Shown: one piece after another, positions 1 to 6,176 of the stretch
Layout of the letters: every line of letters starts with the position of its first letter
How positions within the stretch are numbered: the first letter of the stretch is position 1
Source of the DNA: Desertivirga sp966211215
GTDB lineage: Bacteria; Bacteroidota; Bacteroidia; Sphingobacteriales; Sphingobacteriaceae
Assembly (NCBI GenBank): GCA_966211215.1
Contig: CBIHNR010000234.1
Span: forward strand, 1 to 7,633
Reading direction: 5' to 3'
DNA: 7,633 nt
The notes under the pieces: model-generated
Seen by the model: the letters and a program-made list of their open reading frames with translations, nothing else
Told to the model about the DNA's origin: nothing
Databases searched by the model: none
Made by a program: the position numbers and the translations under genes

Positions 1-1
1 T

Positions 2-265
2 TTTAAAAAATACCTGAAAACCTTACGGGCGATGGCAATCGATATGGAAACAGCCACGATTTTTACGGCAGGTTTTGCTAACAAGGTTCCAACCGGTGCC
101 TTGCTCCTTGTATCAGACCAGCCAATGATTCCAGAGGGGGTTAAAACTGCTGAAAGCGACTCGAAAGTAACCGAGCATTATGTCGAAACACATCTTAAGG
201 TAGGTATCGATTCGTTAAAACAGCTAATAAACAACGGCCTTACAGTTAAGCACTTGAAATTTTAG
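2..265 (+). CDS. amn: AMP nucleosidase, C-terminal part (5' end lies outside the window)
   Basis: The reading frame is open from the first bases and ends at TAG 263-265, giving the last 87 residues of a longer protein. AMP nucleosidase hydrolyses AMP to adenine and ribose 5-phosphate in the cytoplasm and belongs to the nucleoside phosphorylase/hydrolase superfamily. The fragment has the superfamily signature AIDMETATIF (fragment residues 12-21), whose Met-Glu pair contacts the ribose in related enzymes, followed by LLLVSDQPMIPEGVKTAESD, which I recognise from the short Bacteroidetes form of the enzyme. The ATG at 32 is internal to this motif and is not the start. cbs follows 59 bp downstream on the same strand with no terminator hairpin between them, so co-transcription is possible. 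The alternative is another purine nucleoside phosphorylase-like enzyme; the fragment lacks the N-terminal half that would settle it. Confidence 0.82.
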   Translation, partial: FKKYLKTLRAMAIDMETATIFTAGFANKVPTGALLLVSDQPMIPEGVKTAESDSKVTEHYVETHLKVGIDSLKQLINNGLTVKHLKF

Positions 266-324
266 GGCTGGGTCTGGAACATTAAAGGATGTTTGCTGGT
301 TTTACTTTAACTTGTTAACATCTT

Positions 325-1686
325 ATGTGGTATAATAATATCCTCGAAACCATTGGCAACACACCTTTAGTAAAGCTTAACCGAATAACAAAGAATATTA
401 AGGCGACGGTACTGGCGAAGATTGAGACTACCAATCCCGGCAATTCGATTAAGGATCGCATGGCCTTGAAAATGATCGAGGATGCCGAGAAGGAAGGAAA
501 GCTCAAGCCAGGTGGTACTATCATAGAAGGCACATCCGGGAATACTGGTATGGGGCTGGCGATAGCTGCCGTTGTAAAGGGTTACAAATGTATTTTTACT
601 ACAACAGATAAGCAATCTAAAGAAAAGGCAGATGCCCTGAGGGCGTTTGGCGCTGAGGTTATTGTTTGCCCCACAAACGTAGACCCGGAAGACCCCCGCT
701 CATATTATTCTGTTTCTTCAAGGCTTGAACGAGAAGTTCCAAACTCATGGAAGGCAAACCAATACGATAATCTTTCGAATACACAGGCTAATTATGAACA
801 AACAGGCCCGGAAATCTGGGAGCAAACTGAAGGTAAGATTACCCACCTTGTTGTCGGAGTTGGGACTGGTGGTACAATATCGGGTGCGGGCAGATTTCTC
901 AAAGAAAAGAATCCACAAATAAAAGTGTGGGGTATTGACACTTATGGCTCCGTCTTTAAGAAATATAAAGAGACTGGTATTTTTGATAAAAATGAGATTT
1001 ATCCTTATATAACAGAAGGAATAGGAGAAGATTTTCTCCCCCAAAATGTTGATTTTGATGTGATTGACCTATTTGAAAAGGTAACTGACAAAGACGCGGC
1101 TTTAATGACTCGTGAGATTGCCCGTAAGGAAGGAATTTTTGCCGGTAATTCCGCCGGCGCTGCCATAGCGGGCCTTCTTCAATTACAAGGGCATTTAAAG
1201 GAATCTGACGTGGTGGTGGTAATTTTCCATGACCATGGCACCCGTTATCTAGGTAAGATGTATAATGAAGATTGGTTAAGGGAGAGAGGCTTTTTAAAGG
1301 ATGAGAAAATAACGGCTCGGTCAATCATCAACAAAAGGGAACATCAGGAAATTATCACCATTGATGCTGGCAGCCTAGTGCAGGATGCAATAAGCACTAT
1401 TAAGACATTAAATATTTCGCAGCTGCCAGTAATTCAGGAAGGGAAGATCGTTGGCAAAATAACTGAAGGTGATATTCTAGGGAGGCTACTTGAAAACCCG
1501 TCGTTAAGGTCAAGTAAGGTTGAGGAGATTATGACTAAACCCTTCCCTTTTGTAGCATTAAATACATCTATGGAAAAGATCGCGGCGCTGATCGATAAAG
1601 AGAATTTGGCGGTTTTGGTGGAGGATGAAAAAGGCGAGATTGAGATTATAACACAATTTGATATAATTGATGCTTTATCGCAATAA
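325..1686 (+). CDS. cbs: Cystathionine beta-synthase-type PLP enzyme with C-terminal CBS-domain pair
   Basis: A complete 453-residue protein of the fold-type II PLP family. The family joins serine (or O-acetylserine) with homocysteine or sulfide; cystathionine formation is the likely reaction here. Residues 1-325 form the catalytic domain: ETIGNTPLVKLNRI at 8-21, the PLP-binding Lys43 in NPGNSIKDR, the substrate loop EGTSGNTGMG at 68-77, the phosphate-binding loop GVGTGGTISGAGRF at 178-191, and GNSAGAA at 274-280 supplying the Ser that faces the pyridine nitrogen. Residues from about 330 to 453 form two CBS repeats, typical adenosyl-ligand sensing modules. There is no N-terminal haem-binding extension as in animal CBS. 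The position usually Gly in NPGGSxKDR is Asn40 here, which I believe is common in Bacteroidetes homologues. The start at ATG 325 leaves the usual short N-terminus. A cysteine synthase with a regulatory CBS pair is the alternative; the CBS pair and the DWLRERGFL linker (316-324) favour cystathionine beta-synthase. Confidence 0.88.
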   Translation: MWYNNILETIGNTPLVKLNRITKNIKATVLAKIETTNPGNSIKDRMALKMIEDAEKEGKLKPGGTIIEGTSGNTGMGLAIAAVVKGYKCIFTTTDKQSKEKADALRAFGAEVIVCPTNVDPEDPRSYYSVSSRLEREVPNSWKANQYDNLSNTQANYEQTGPEIWEQTEGKITHLVVGVGTGGTISGAGRFLKEKNPQIKVWGIDTYGSVFKKYKETGIFDKNEIYPYITEGIGEDFLPQNVDFDVIDLFEKVTDKDAALMTREIARKEGIFAGNSAGAAIAGLLQLQGHLKESDVVVVIFHDHGTRYLGKMYNEDWLRERGFLKDEKITARSIINKREHQEIITIDAGSLVQDAISTIKTLNISQLPVIQEGKIVGKITEGDILGRLLENPSLRSSKVEEIMTKPFPFVALNTSMEKIAALIDKENLAVLVEDEKGEIEIITQFDIIDALSQ

Positions 1687-1711
1687 AAAGACATATCGCA
1701 TTAAAAAGAAA
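1676..1711 (+). repeat. 18-bp tandem duplication spanning the cbs stop codon
   Basis: TATCGCAATAAAAAGACA (1676-1693) is followed immediately by TATCGCATTAAAAAGAAA (1694-1711), matching at 16 of 18 positions. The first unit contains the cbs stop codon (TAA 1684-1686). The second, read in the same frame, gives a second TAA at 1702-1704. It looks like a slippage duplication that left a backup stop codon. Confidence 0.7.
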
Positions 1712-1739
1712 ATCCCAGCTGATAAAATCAACCGGGATT
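1711..1739. terminator. Bidirectional intrinsic terminator between convergent cbs and murA
   Basis: AATCCCAGCTGAT (1711-1723) pairs with ATCAACCGGGATT (1727-1739) at 11 of 13 positions around an AAA loop. On the plus strand the stem is preceded by A-rich sequence and followed by the U-rich CTTATATTTTACTTTTATT. On the minus strand it is followed by TTCTTTTTAA. It lies 24 bp after the cbs stop and 20 bp after the murA stop, so it can serve both genes. Confidence 0.8.
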
Positions 1740-1759
1740 CTTATATTTTACTTTTATTG

Positions 1760-3085
1760 TTAATGCCCTTGAGGCATCACGTCGATTCTTTTGATATCTG
1801 CTCCTAATGCTTTCAGTCGAGTATCAATATCCTGGTACCCTCTTTCTATTTGTTCAATATTGTGAATTATAGAACGTCCATTGGCGGAGAGCGCTGCAAT
1901 GAGTAATGAAACGCCAGCCCTGATATCCGGAGAGGTCATCTCGATGCCGCGTAATTTAACCTGGTTGTCCAGCCCCATTACTGTAGCGCGGTGTGGGTCG
2001 CAAAGAATTATTTGTGCTCCCATATCAATTAATTTATCAACGAAGAAGAGACGGCTTTCAAACATCTTCTGATGTATCATTACATTCCCTTTTGCTTGGG
2101 TAGCAACAACTAAAATGATACTAAGCAGGTCGGGTGTAAAACCTGGCCATGGAGCATCTGCGATGGTTAAAATTGATCCATCTATAAATGTTTCTATTTC
2201 ATAATTACTCTGTGCCGGAATGAAAATATCGTCGCCACGTAGCTCCATTTGAATACCAAGGCGTTTAAAAACATTTGGAATAATTCCTAGTTCCTGGTAT
2301 TGAACGTCCTTAATAGTGATTTCTGAGCCCGTCATAGCTGCAAGCCCGATAAACGAGCCAATTTCAATCATATCAGGCAATAATTTGTGCTCTGTTCCGC
2401 TCAAGCGGCTTACACCTTCAATTGTAAGTAAATTGGAGCTTATGCCTGAAATTTTTGCGCCCATGCGATTAAGCATTTTGCACAGCTGTTGCAGGTAAGG
2501 TTCGCAGGCTGCGTTATAAATCGTTGTAGTTCCTTTAGCGAGAACTGCGGCCATTACAACATTCGCTGTCCCTGTTACGGATGCTTCATCTAAAAGGATA
2601 TAAGTGCCTTTAAGATCGGTTGCATCAACGTTAAAGAAGCTGGTCTCGGCATCATAAACAAACTTGGCACCGAGTTTCTCAAAGCCCAGAAAATGCGTGT
2701 CTAGCCTCCGGCGGCCAATTTTGTCGCCTCCTGGTTTTGGAATCGCAGCTTTTCCAAAACGAGCTAGCAATGGCCCAACGATCATGATCGATCCCCGTAA
2801 GCTTCCGCCTTTATTTTTAAACTCTTTAGATTGAAAAAACTCGAGGTCGATGTTCTTCGCTTGAAAAGAGTAAGTGTCTTTATTAATTCGTTCAACAGAA
2901 ACTCCCAGGTCGCCAAGTAGTTCAATTAGCTTATTAACATCTTTAATATCGGGGATATTACTGATAGTTACTTTCTCTTCTGTTAACAAAACGGCGGAAA
3001 TAACCTGAAGGGCTTCATTTTTTGCGCCCTGAGGAATGATTTCGCCTTTCAACGGTTTCCCACCGTGAATTTCAAATGCATTCAT
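1760..3085 (-). CDS. murA: UDP-N-acetylglucosamine 1-carboxyvinyltransferase (MurA), Asp-type active site
   Basis: A complete 441-residue cytoplasmic enzyme that transfers enolpyruvate from PEP to UDP-GlcNAc, the first committed step of peptidoglycan synthesis. It has the two-domain EPSP-synthase-like fold. Visible family residues are Lys22-Asn23 (GAKNEAL), Arg97 (LRGS), the active-site loop PKPGGDKIGRRRLD at 116-129, Asp319 in GFTPDLLS (matching E. coli Asp305), Asp387 and Arg389 in MTSPDIRAG, and Arg415 in IERGY (matching E. coli Arg397). The loop residue that is Cys115 in E. coli and is alkylated by fosfomycin is Asp121 here (codon GAC, 2725-2723). Such Asp enzymes are active but fosfomycin-insensitive in other bacteria, so the same is inferred here. 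The length is slightly above E. coli MurA (419). The gene follows the DUF4290 gene after 30 bp and is probably translated from the same mRNA, ending at the terminator at 1711-1739. Confidence 0.97.
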   Translation of the reverse strand: MNAFEIHGGKPLKGEIIPQGAKNEALQVISAVLLTEEKVTISNIPDIKDVNKLIELLGDLGVSVERINKDTYSFQAKNIDLEFFQSKEFKNKGGSLRGSIMIVGPLLARFGKAAIPKPGGDKIGRRRLDTHFLGFEKLGAKFVYDAETSFFNVDATDLKGTYILLDEASVTGTANVVMAAVLAKGTTTIYNAACEPYLQQLCKMLNRMGAKISGISSNLLTIEGVSRLSGTEHKLLPDMIEIGSFIGLAAMTGSEITIKDVQYQELGIIPNVFKRLGIQMELRGDDIFIPAQSNYEIETFIDGSILTIADAPWPGFTPDLLSIILVVATQAKGNVMIHQKMFESRLFFVDKLIDMGAQIILCDPHRATVMGLDNQVKLRGIEMTSPDIRAGVSLLIAALSANGRSIIHNIEQIERGYQDIDTRLKALGADIKRIDVMPQGH

Positions 3086-3115
3086 GAGACTGATAAAAGT
3101 TTGCGTTGGTTTTAA

Positions 3116-3802
3116 CTAGTAACGTTTTCCCACGTTTTTAGGGCGGTTGCCTTGATTGCGGTTATTGTTATTATTTTGGCGGCCTTTATTGTAACTGTTG
3201 CTCTGGCTACTACTGCTGGCATTTTTCTGGCGAACGCCTGGTGCATTAGACCGAACTTCAACTTTGCTTAGATTTACATTATCTTCTAAAATAAGCTCTC
3301 CGTTTGATAATTCCCTTAAATCATTAATTATCGTTTCGTCTGCTACAGTATCCTTATTCCAGGTTACATAAGCCATCTTCATAAAGTTTGCAATAGAATG
3401 GATCATAGCCTGTCTGCGCTGATGGTCCTCAATAGCCTTGGCTTTTTGTATCATTATTTCAACCGTTTTCCCATAATGTTTGAATTTGATACGTTCTTGA
3501 GGGTACATGAGACGCTCTGGTTTAAAATGTATCGCATCTTCCGACGGCTTTGGGTACGGCGAATCTACATCAATCTTAAAGTCGGAAATTATGTGAAGAT
3601 GATCCCACAATTTATGCTTAAAGTCGGTAACGTCACGCAAGTGCGGATTTAAGAATCCCATTAGGTCTATCACCACTTGAGCATGCCTGTTTCGCTCTTC
3701 TTTAGTAGGTAGGCTGCAGATGTAAGCAACCATGTTCTGAACATTTCTGCCATATTCAGCAAGGATTAGCTTCTTCCTTGTAGTATTATAATCAAATGTC
3801 AT
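3116..3802 (-). CDS. DUF4290 family protein of unknown function
   Basis: A 228-residue protein I recognise as DUF4290, a family I know only from Bacteroidetes, with no assigned biochemical role. The N-terminal region (about residues 1-180) is well ordered in appearance and largely helical. It begins MTFDYNTTRKKLILAEYGRN and contains MVAYICSLPTKEERNRHAQV at 24-43 and the His/Trp-rich stretch FKHKLWDHLHII at 61-72. The tail from about residue 185 to 228 is different: rich in Asn, Ser, Gln and Gly, with five consecutive Asn at 210-214, nine Lys/Arg and no acidic residue. It looks disordered and able to bind nucleic acid or another polyanion, which is inference only. There is no signal peptide or membrane segment. 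It is the first gene of a two-gene unit with murA, a pairing I recall from other Bacteroidetes, which hints at a role tied to cell-wall synthesis or growth. Confidence 0.88.
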   Translation of the reverse strand: MTFDYNTTRKKLILAEYGRNVQNMVAYICSLPTKEERNRHAQVVIDLMGFLNPHLRDVTDFKHKLWDHLHIISDFKIDVDSPYPKPSEDAIHFKPERLMYPQERIKFKHYGKTVEIMIQKAKAIEDHQRRQAMIHSIANFMKMAYVTWNKDTVADETIINDLRELSNGELILEDNVNLSKVEVRSNAPGVRQKNASSSSQSNSYNKGRQNNNNNRNQGNRPKNVGKRY

Positions 3803-3949
3803 GTCAGTAAATTTAGATTTCGGTAAGCCGAATAGTTATTTTTGCCTGGATTTTAAAGCACGAAGATTGCAGCCTATACAAAACTTGTTAATTGCTTTAA
3901 AGTTTTGCTGAACTGCTGTTTCAGGGTAACGGCGCCTTATTGAAAAAGT

Positions 3950-3977
3950 GGCTGAGAGGTCAGAGGATGACTTAGCC
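3950..3977 (+). repeat. Bulged hairpin in the serS-DUF4290 spacer
   Basis: GGCTGA (3950-3955) pairs with TTAGCC (3972-3977), including one G-T pair. After a three-base bulge (3956-3958), GTCA (3959-3962) pairs with TGAC (3968-3971) around a GAGGA loop. Read on the plus strand it is followed after six bases by GTTTTTC. The CTGAGA within it resembles a piece of the TPP riboswitch, but the rest of that motif is absent. Its function is unknown. Confidence 0.45.
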
Positions 3978-4002
3978 TGTCCGTTTTTCTGCTTCGGTTG
4001 TA

Positions 4003-4032
4003 AATATAACACTTAAACGTAAATGTTATATT
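4003..4032. repeat. AT-rich 9-bp inverted repeat
   Basis: AATATAACA (4003-4011) is an exact reverse complement of TGTTATATT (4024-4032) with a 12-base spacer. It lies directly next to the longer hairpin at 4038-4084. It could be a protein-binding site or part of the serS 3' end structure; the sequence alone does not decide. Confidence 0.5.
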
Positions 4033-4037
4033 ATTAT

Positions 4038-4084
4038 TTTTTGATCCAGCCTTCACATTTAGGAAGCAAAGGCTGGATCAAAAA
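4038..4084. repeat. 16-bp perfect inverted repeat immediately after serS
   Basis: The arm 4038-4053 (TTTTTGATCCAGCCTT) is perfectly complementary to 4069-4084, with a 15-base loop. It begins three bases past the serS stop codon (minus strand), where a terminator would be expected. The polarity is unusual: in both directions a U-run comes before the stem and an A-run after it, the reverse of a standard intrinsic terminator. It may still end serS mRNA or protect its 3' end, or it may be a dispersed palindromic element. Confidence 0.7.
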
Positions 4085-4087
4085 TAA

Positions 4088-5356
4088 CTAGTCAATCCAT
4101 TCGAACTTAGTATAAGGCACTAATGCAGCTGGAATTTTAATCCCGTTCTCTGTTTGATTGTTTTCTAGGAGCGTTGCAACAATGCGAGGCAGGGCAAGAG
4201 CGCTACCGTTTAAAGTATGAGGCAGTTGAGCCTTTCCTTCTTTGCCTTTATAGCGTAGTTTCAGGCGGTTGCTTTGAAACGTTTCAAAATTGGAGACGGA
4301 GGATACTTCAAGCCAGCGCTCCTGGGCTGCACACCAAACTTCCATATCATAGGTTAAGGCTGATGTAAAGCTCATATCGCCACCGCATAGACGCAACACG
4401 CGGTAAGGTAATTCAAGCTTTTGTAACAGTGACTGAACATATGAACTCATTTCTTCCAACACTTCATACGATTTATCAGGATGAGCAATCTGCACAATCT
4501 CAACCTTATCAAACTGGTGTAAGCGATTCAATCCGCGAACATGCGCTCCGTAAGAACCAGCCTCACGACGGAAACATGGGGTATAGGCACAATTCTTAAT
4601 CGGAAGTTCTTCTTCTCTTACAATTACATCCCTATATAGGTTAGTAACTGGCACTTCGGCGGTTGGGATAAGATATAAGTTGTCAATGCCAACATGATAC
4701 ATTTGTCCTTCTTTATCAGGAAGCTGGCCAGTGCCAAAACCAGATGCCTCGTTTACTACAATGGGTGGCTGCATTTCGCGGTAGCCGGCAGCTTCCGCAT
4801 GATCCAGGAAGAAGTTGATCAATGCTCTTTGTAGCTTTGCACCCTTTCCTTTATATACAGGGAAACCAGCACCGGTAATTTTATTTCCTAATTCAAAATC
4901 TATAATGTCGTATTTAGCTGCCAGTTCCCAGTGTGGTAATTTTTGCGTTAAGATAGGCTTCTCGCCATGCTCAAATATTGTTTCATTTTCTTCAGGAGTG
5001 TTGCCTAAAGGAACCGAAATATGCGGAAGGTTGGGAAGCTGGATAGTTTTGTTAAGTTGTTCCTGCTCTAGTGCCGCAAGCTTTTCCCCGAAAGTTTTCA
5101 CCTGTTCTTTCAAAACGGGTGTTTTAGCTTTCAATTCTTCTGCTTCGGCTTTTTTACCCTGGCGCATTAGTTCGCCGATTTGTTTCGCAATGCCGTTTGC
5201 TTCAGCAGAAATCGAGTCAAGTTGTGATTGTGTTTGGCGACGCTCTTCATCTAGTGAAATGATTTCATCAACCAGTTCAGGCTGTTTGAAATTTTTAACG
5301 GCTAAACGTTCTAAAACCTTCTCTTTGTTTTCTCTGATATAACTAACTTGCAGCAT
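4088..5356 (-). CDS. serS: Seryl-tRNA synthetase
   Basis: A 422-residue class II aminoacyl-tRNA synthetase that charges tRNA-Ser (and tRNA-Sec where present) with serine in the cytoplasm. Residues 1 to about 110 are the charged, helical N-terminal arm that forms the antiparallel coiled coil gripping the long variable arm of tRNA-Ser. The catalytic core shows motif 1 around 162-185 (GAGFPVYKGKGAKLQRALI), the serine-binding TAE at 232-234, motif 2 at about 259-280 (TPCFRREAGSYG), and motif 3 at 380-391 (HTLNGSALALPR) with its Arg. The start was set at ATG 5356-5354 (MLQVSYIREN) because bacterial SerRS begins there. An upstream in-frame ATG at 5437 would add 27 residues encoded by the spacer repeat and would lie upstream of the likely -7 box. 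The gene is divergent from rsmI. Confidence 0.97.
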   Translation of the reverse strand: MLQVSYIRENKEKVLERLAVKNFKQPELVDEIISLDEERRQTQSQLDSISAEANGIAKQIGELMRQGKKAEAEELKAKTPVLKEQVKTFGEKLAALEQEQLNKTIQLPNLPHISVPLGNTPEENETIFEHGEKPILTQKLPHWELAAKYDIIDFELGNKITGAGFPVYKGKGAKLQRALINFFLDHAEAAGYREMQPPIVVNEASGFGTGQLPDKEGQMYHVGIDNLYLIPTAEVPVTNLYRDVIVREEELPIKNCAYTPCFRREAGSYGAHVRGLNRLHQFDKVEIVQIAHPDKSYEVLEEMSSYVQSLLQKLELPYRVLRLCGGDMSFTSALTYDMEVWCAAQERWLEVSSVSNFETFQSNRLKLRYKGKEGKAQLPHTLNGSALALPRIVATLLENNQTENGIKIPAALVPYTKFEWID

Positions 5357-5374
5357 CTTTTTGAAAAATTTTGA

Positions 5375-5382
5375 CAAAGATA
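5375..5382 (-). promoter_or_regulatory. Likely serS promoter, Bacteroidetes -7 box
   Basis: On the minus strand this reads TATCTTTG, an exact match to the TAnnTTTG -7 consensus of the Bacteroidetes primary sigma factor. It ends 18 bp before the serS start at 5356, which implies a very short, A/U-rich leader. No clear TTTG -33 element is visible at the expected distance, so this rests on one box. It also argues against the upstream start at 5437. Confidence 0.5.
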
Positions 5383-5387
5383 TAAAC

Positions 5388-5455
5388 AGTTTGGAGTTTA
5401 GAGTTGTGAGTTTGGAGATTTCCAACTCCTTGTTCAAAACTACAAACTCATAACT
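5388..5455. repeat. Short direct and inverted repeats in the serS/rsmI divergent spacer
   Basis: AGTTTGGAG occurs twice, at 5388-5396 and 5409-5417, with related GAGTTT/GAGTTG units between them. AGTTGTGAGTTT (5402-5413) is the reverse complement of AAACTCATAACT (5444-5455) except for one G-T pair. A tight inner hairpin TTGGA (5412-5416) / TCCAA (5421-5425) overlaps it. The run lies between the serS -7 box and the rsmI start, so it would form the rsmI leader or promoter region. Similar GAGTTT-rich tracts are familiar to me from Bacteroidetes spacers. Confidence 0.6.
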
Positions 5456-5461
5456 AAAATC

Positions 5462-6133
5462 ATGAGCGGTAAACTATACCTTGTGCCCACGCCAATTGGA
5501 AATTTGGAAGATATTACTTTAAGGGCAATCCGAATTTTAAAAGAGGCTGACTTGATTCTTGCCGAAGATACTCGGACAAGTGCTCCTTTGTTAAAGCATT
5601 TTGAAATCGACAAGAAAGTTTATGCCCATCATCAGCATAATGAGCATAAGGCAAGTAGCGAGATTGTTCGATTTTTGAAGGAAGGACAGAACGTAGCCCT
5701 GATTTCAGATGCTGGTACCCCGGCAATTTCAGACCCTGGGTTTTTCTTGGTTAGGGAAGCTTTAAAGCATGATATACATATCGAATGCCTTCCGGGCGCA
5801 ACGGCATTCGTACCAGCTTTGGTTAATTCCGGCTTACCTTCAGACAGATTTACCTTCGAAGGATTTCTCCCTGTTAAGAAAGGCCGGCAGACACGTTTAA
5901 GGGAATTGGCAGACGAGGAACGCACAATGATTTTTTATGAATCGCCTCATCGTTTATTAAAAACGCTGGAAGAATTTAGCCATACCTTCGGGGAAGGCCG
6001 ATTGGCTTCTGTTTCGAGAGAGCTTACCAAGGTGTTTGAAGAAACCGTTAGAGGTACACTTCCCGAAATTAAAGCTCATTTTGAAACTAATGTTTTAAAG
6101 GGGGAGTTTGTTATCTGTGTAGCGGGAAAATAA
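5462..6133 (+). CDS. rsmI: 16S rRNA (cytidine1402-2'-O)-methyltransferase RsmI
   Basis: A 223-residue SAM-dependent enzyme of the tetrapyrrole-methylase fold. RsmI adds the 2'-O-methyl group to C1402 in the decoding centre of 16S rRNA, which tunes start-codon fidelity together with RsmH. Family motifs in order are PTPIGNLEDITLRA at 9-22, EDTR at 35-38, the SAM-site loop ISDAGTPAISDPG at 81-93, PGATAFVPAL at 111-120, FYESPHRL at 158-165, SRELTK at 185-190 and GEFVI at 214-218. It is shorter than the E. coli protein (286) because the C-terminal extension is absent; the frame ends cleanly, so this is a compact form rather than a truncation. The start ATG 5462 places LYLVPTPIGN at the usual distance from the N-terminus. 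The gene is divergent from serS and convergent with rpsJ, so it appears to be transcribed alone. Confidence 0.95.
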   Translation: MSGKLYLVPTPIGNLEDITLRAIRILKEADLILAEDTRTSAPLLKHFEIDKKVYAHHQHNEHKASSEIVRFLKEGQNVALISDAGTPAISDPGFFLVREALKHDIHIECLPGATAFVPALVNSGLPSDRFTFEGFLPVKKGRQTRLRELADEERTMIFYESPHRLLKTLEEFSHTFGEGRLASVSRELTKVFEETVRGTLPEIKAHFETNVLKGEFVICVAGK

Positions 6134-6176
6134 TCTGGTTATAAGAGGTTTTGTAAAGGAAATCTTGGGCATAAAA

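Larger units (their letters stand above)
3803..4037. other. Intergenic region with small inverted repeats, no gene recognised
   Basis: This stretch lies between the DUF4290 start and the long hairpin behind serS. No frame gives a recognisable protein, and I find no tRNA, riboswitch core or clear promoter. It must hold the promoter of the DUF4290-murA unit unless serS transcription reads through, but no good TAnnTTTG box is visible on the minus strand. Near the DUF4290 start a small hairpin, TTCGG (3819-3823) with CCGAA (3828-3832), would fall in its leader. Two larger inverted repeats are listed separately. Confidence 0.5.

Noticed and set aside
292..315. Possible cbs promoter: TTTG at 292-295 with TAACTTGT at 308-315
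   Set aside because: The spacing of 12 bp is much too short for Bacteroidetes -33/-7 elements and the second box matches poorly.
956..1324. A 122-codon minus-strand open frame inside cbs
   Set aside because: It lies wholly within the conserved catalytic domain of the CBS enzyme and shows no recognisable protein motif.
3950..3977. Possible TPP riboswitch because of CTGAGA in a hairpin
   Set aside because: The second conserved half (ACCTGATC...) is absent on both strands nearby, the spacing is wrong, and no thiamine gene follows.
4023..4091. A 22-codon plus-strand ORF reading through the palindrome behind serS
   Set aside because: It is only the palindrome read as codons, overlaps the serS stop in antisense, and has no similarity or start signal I can recognise.
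4815..5342. A 175-codon plus-strand open frame antisense to serS
   Set aside because: It is a shadow frame within a clearly real seryl-tRNA synthetase; its Ser/Cys/Phe-rich composition mirrors the opposite strand.
5357..5437. A 27-residue N-terminal extension of SerRS from the in-frame ATG at 5437
   Set aside because: The extra residues come from the spacer repeat and the likely -7 box lies downstream of that ATG. The conserved SerRS N-terminus MLQVSYIREN starts at 5356.
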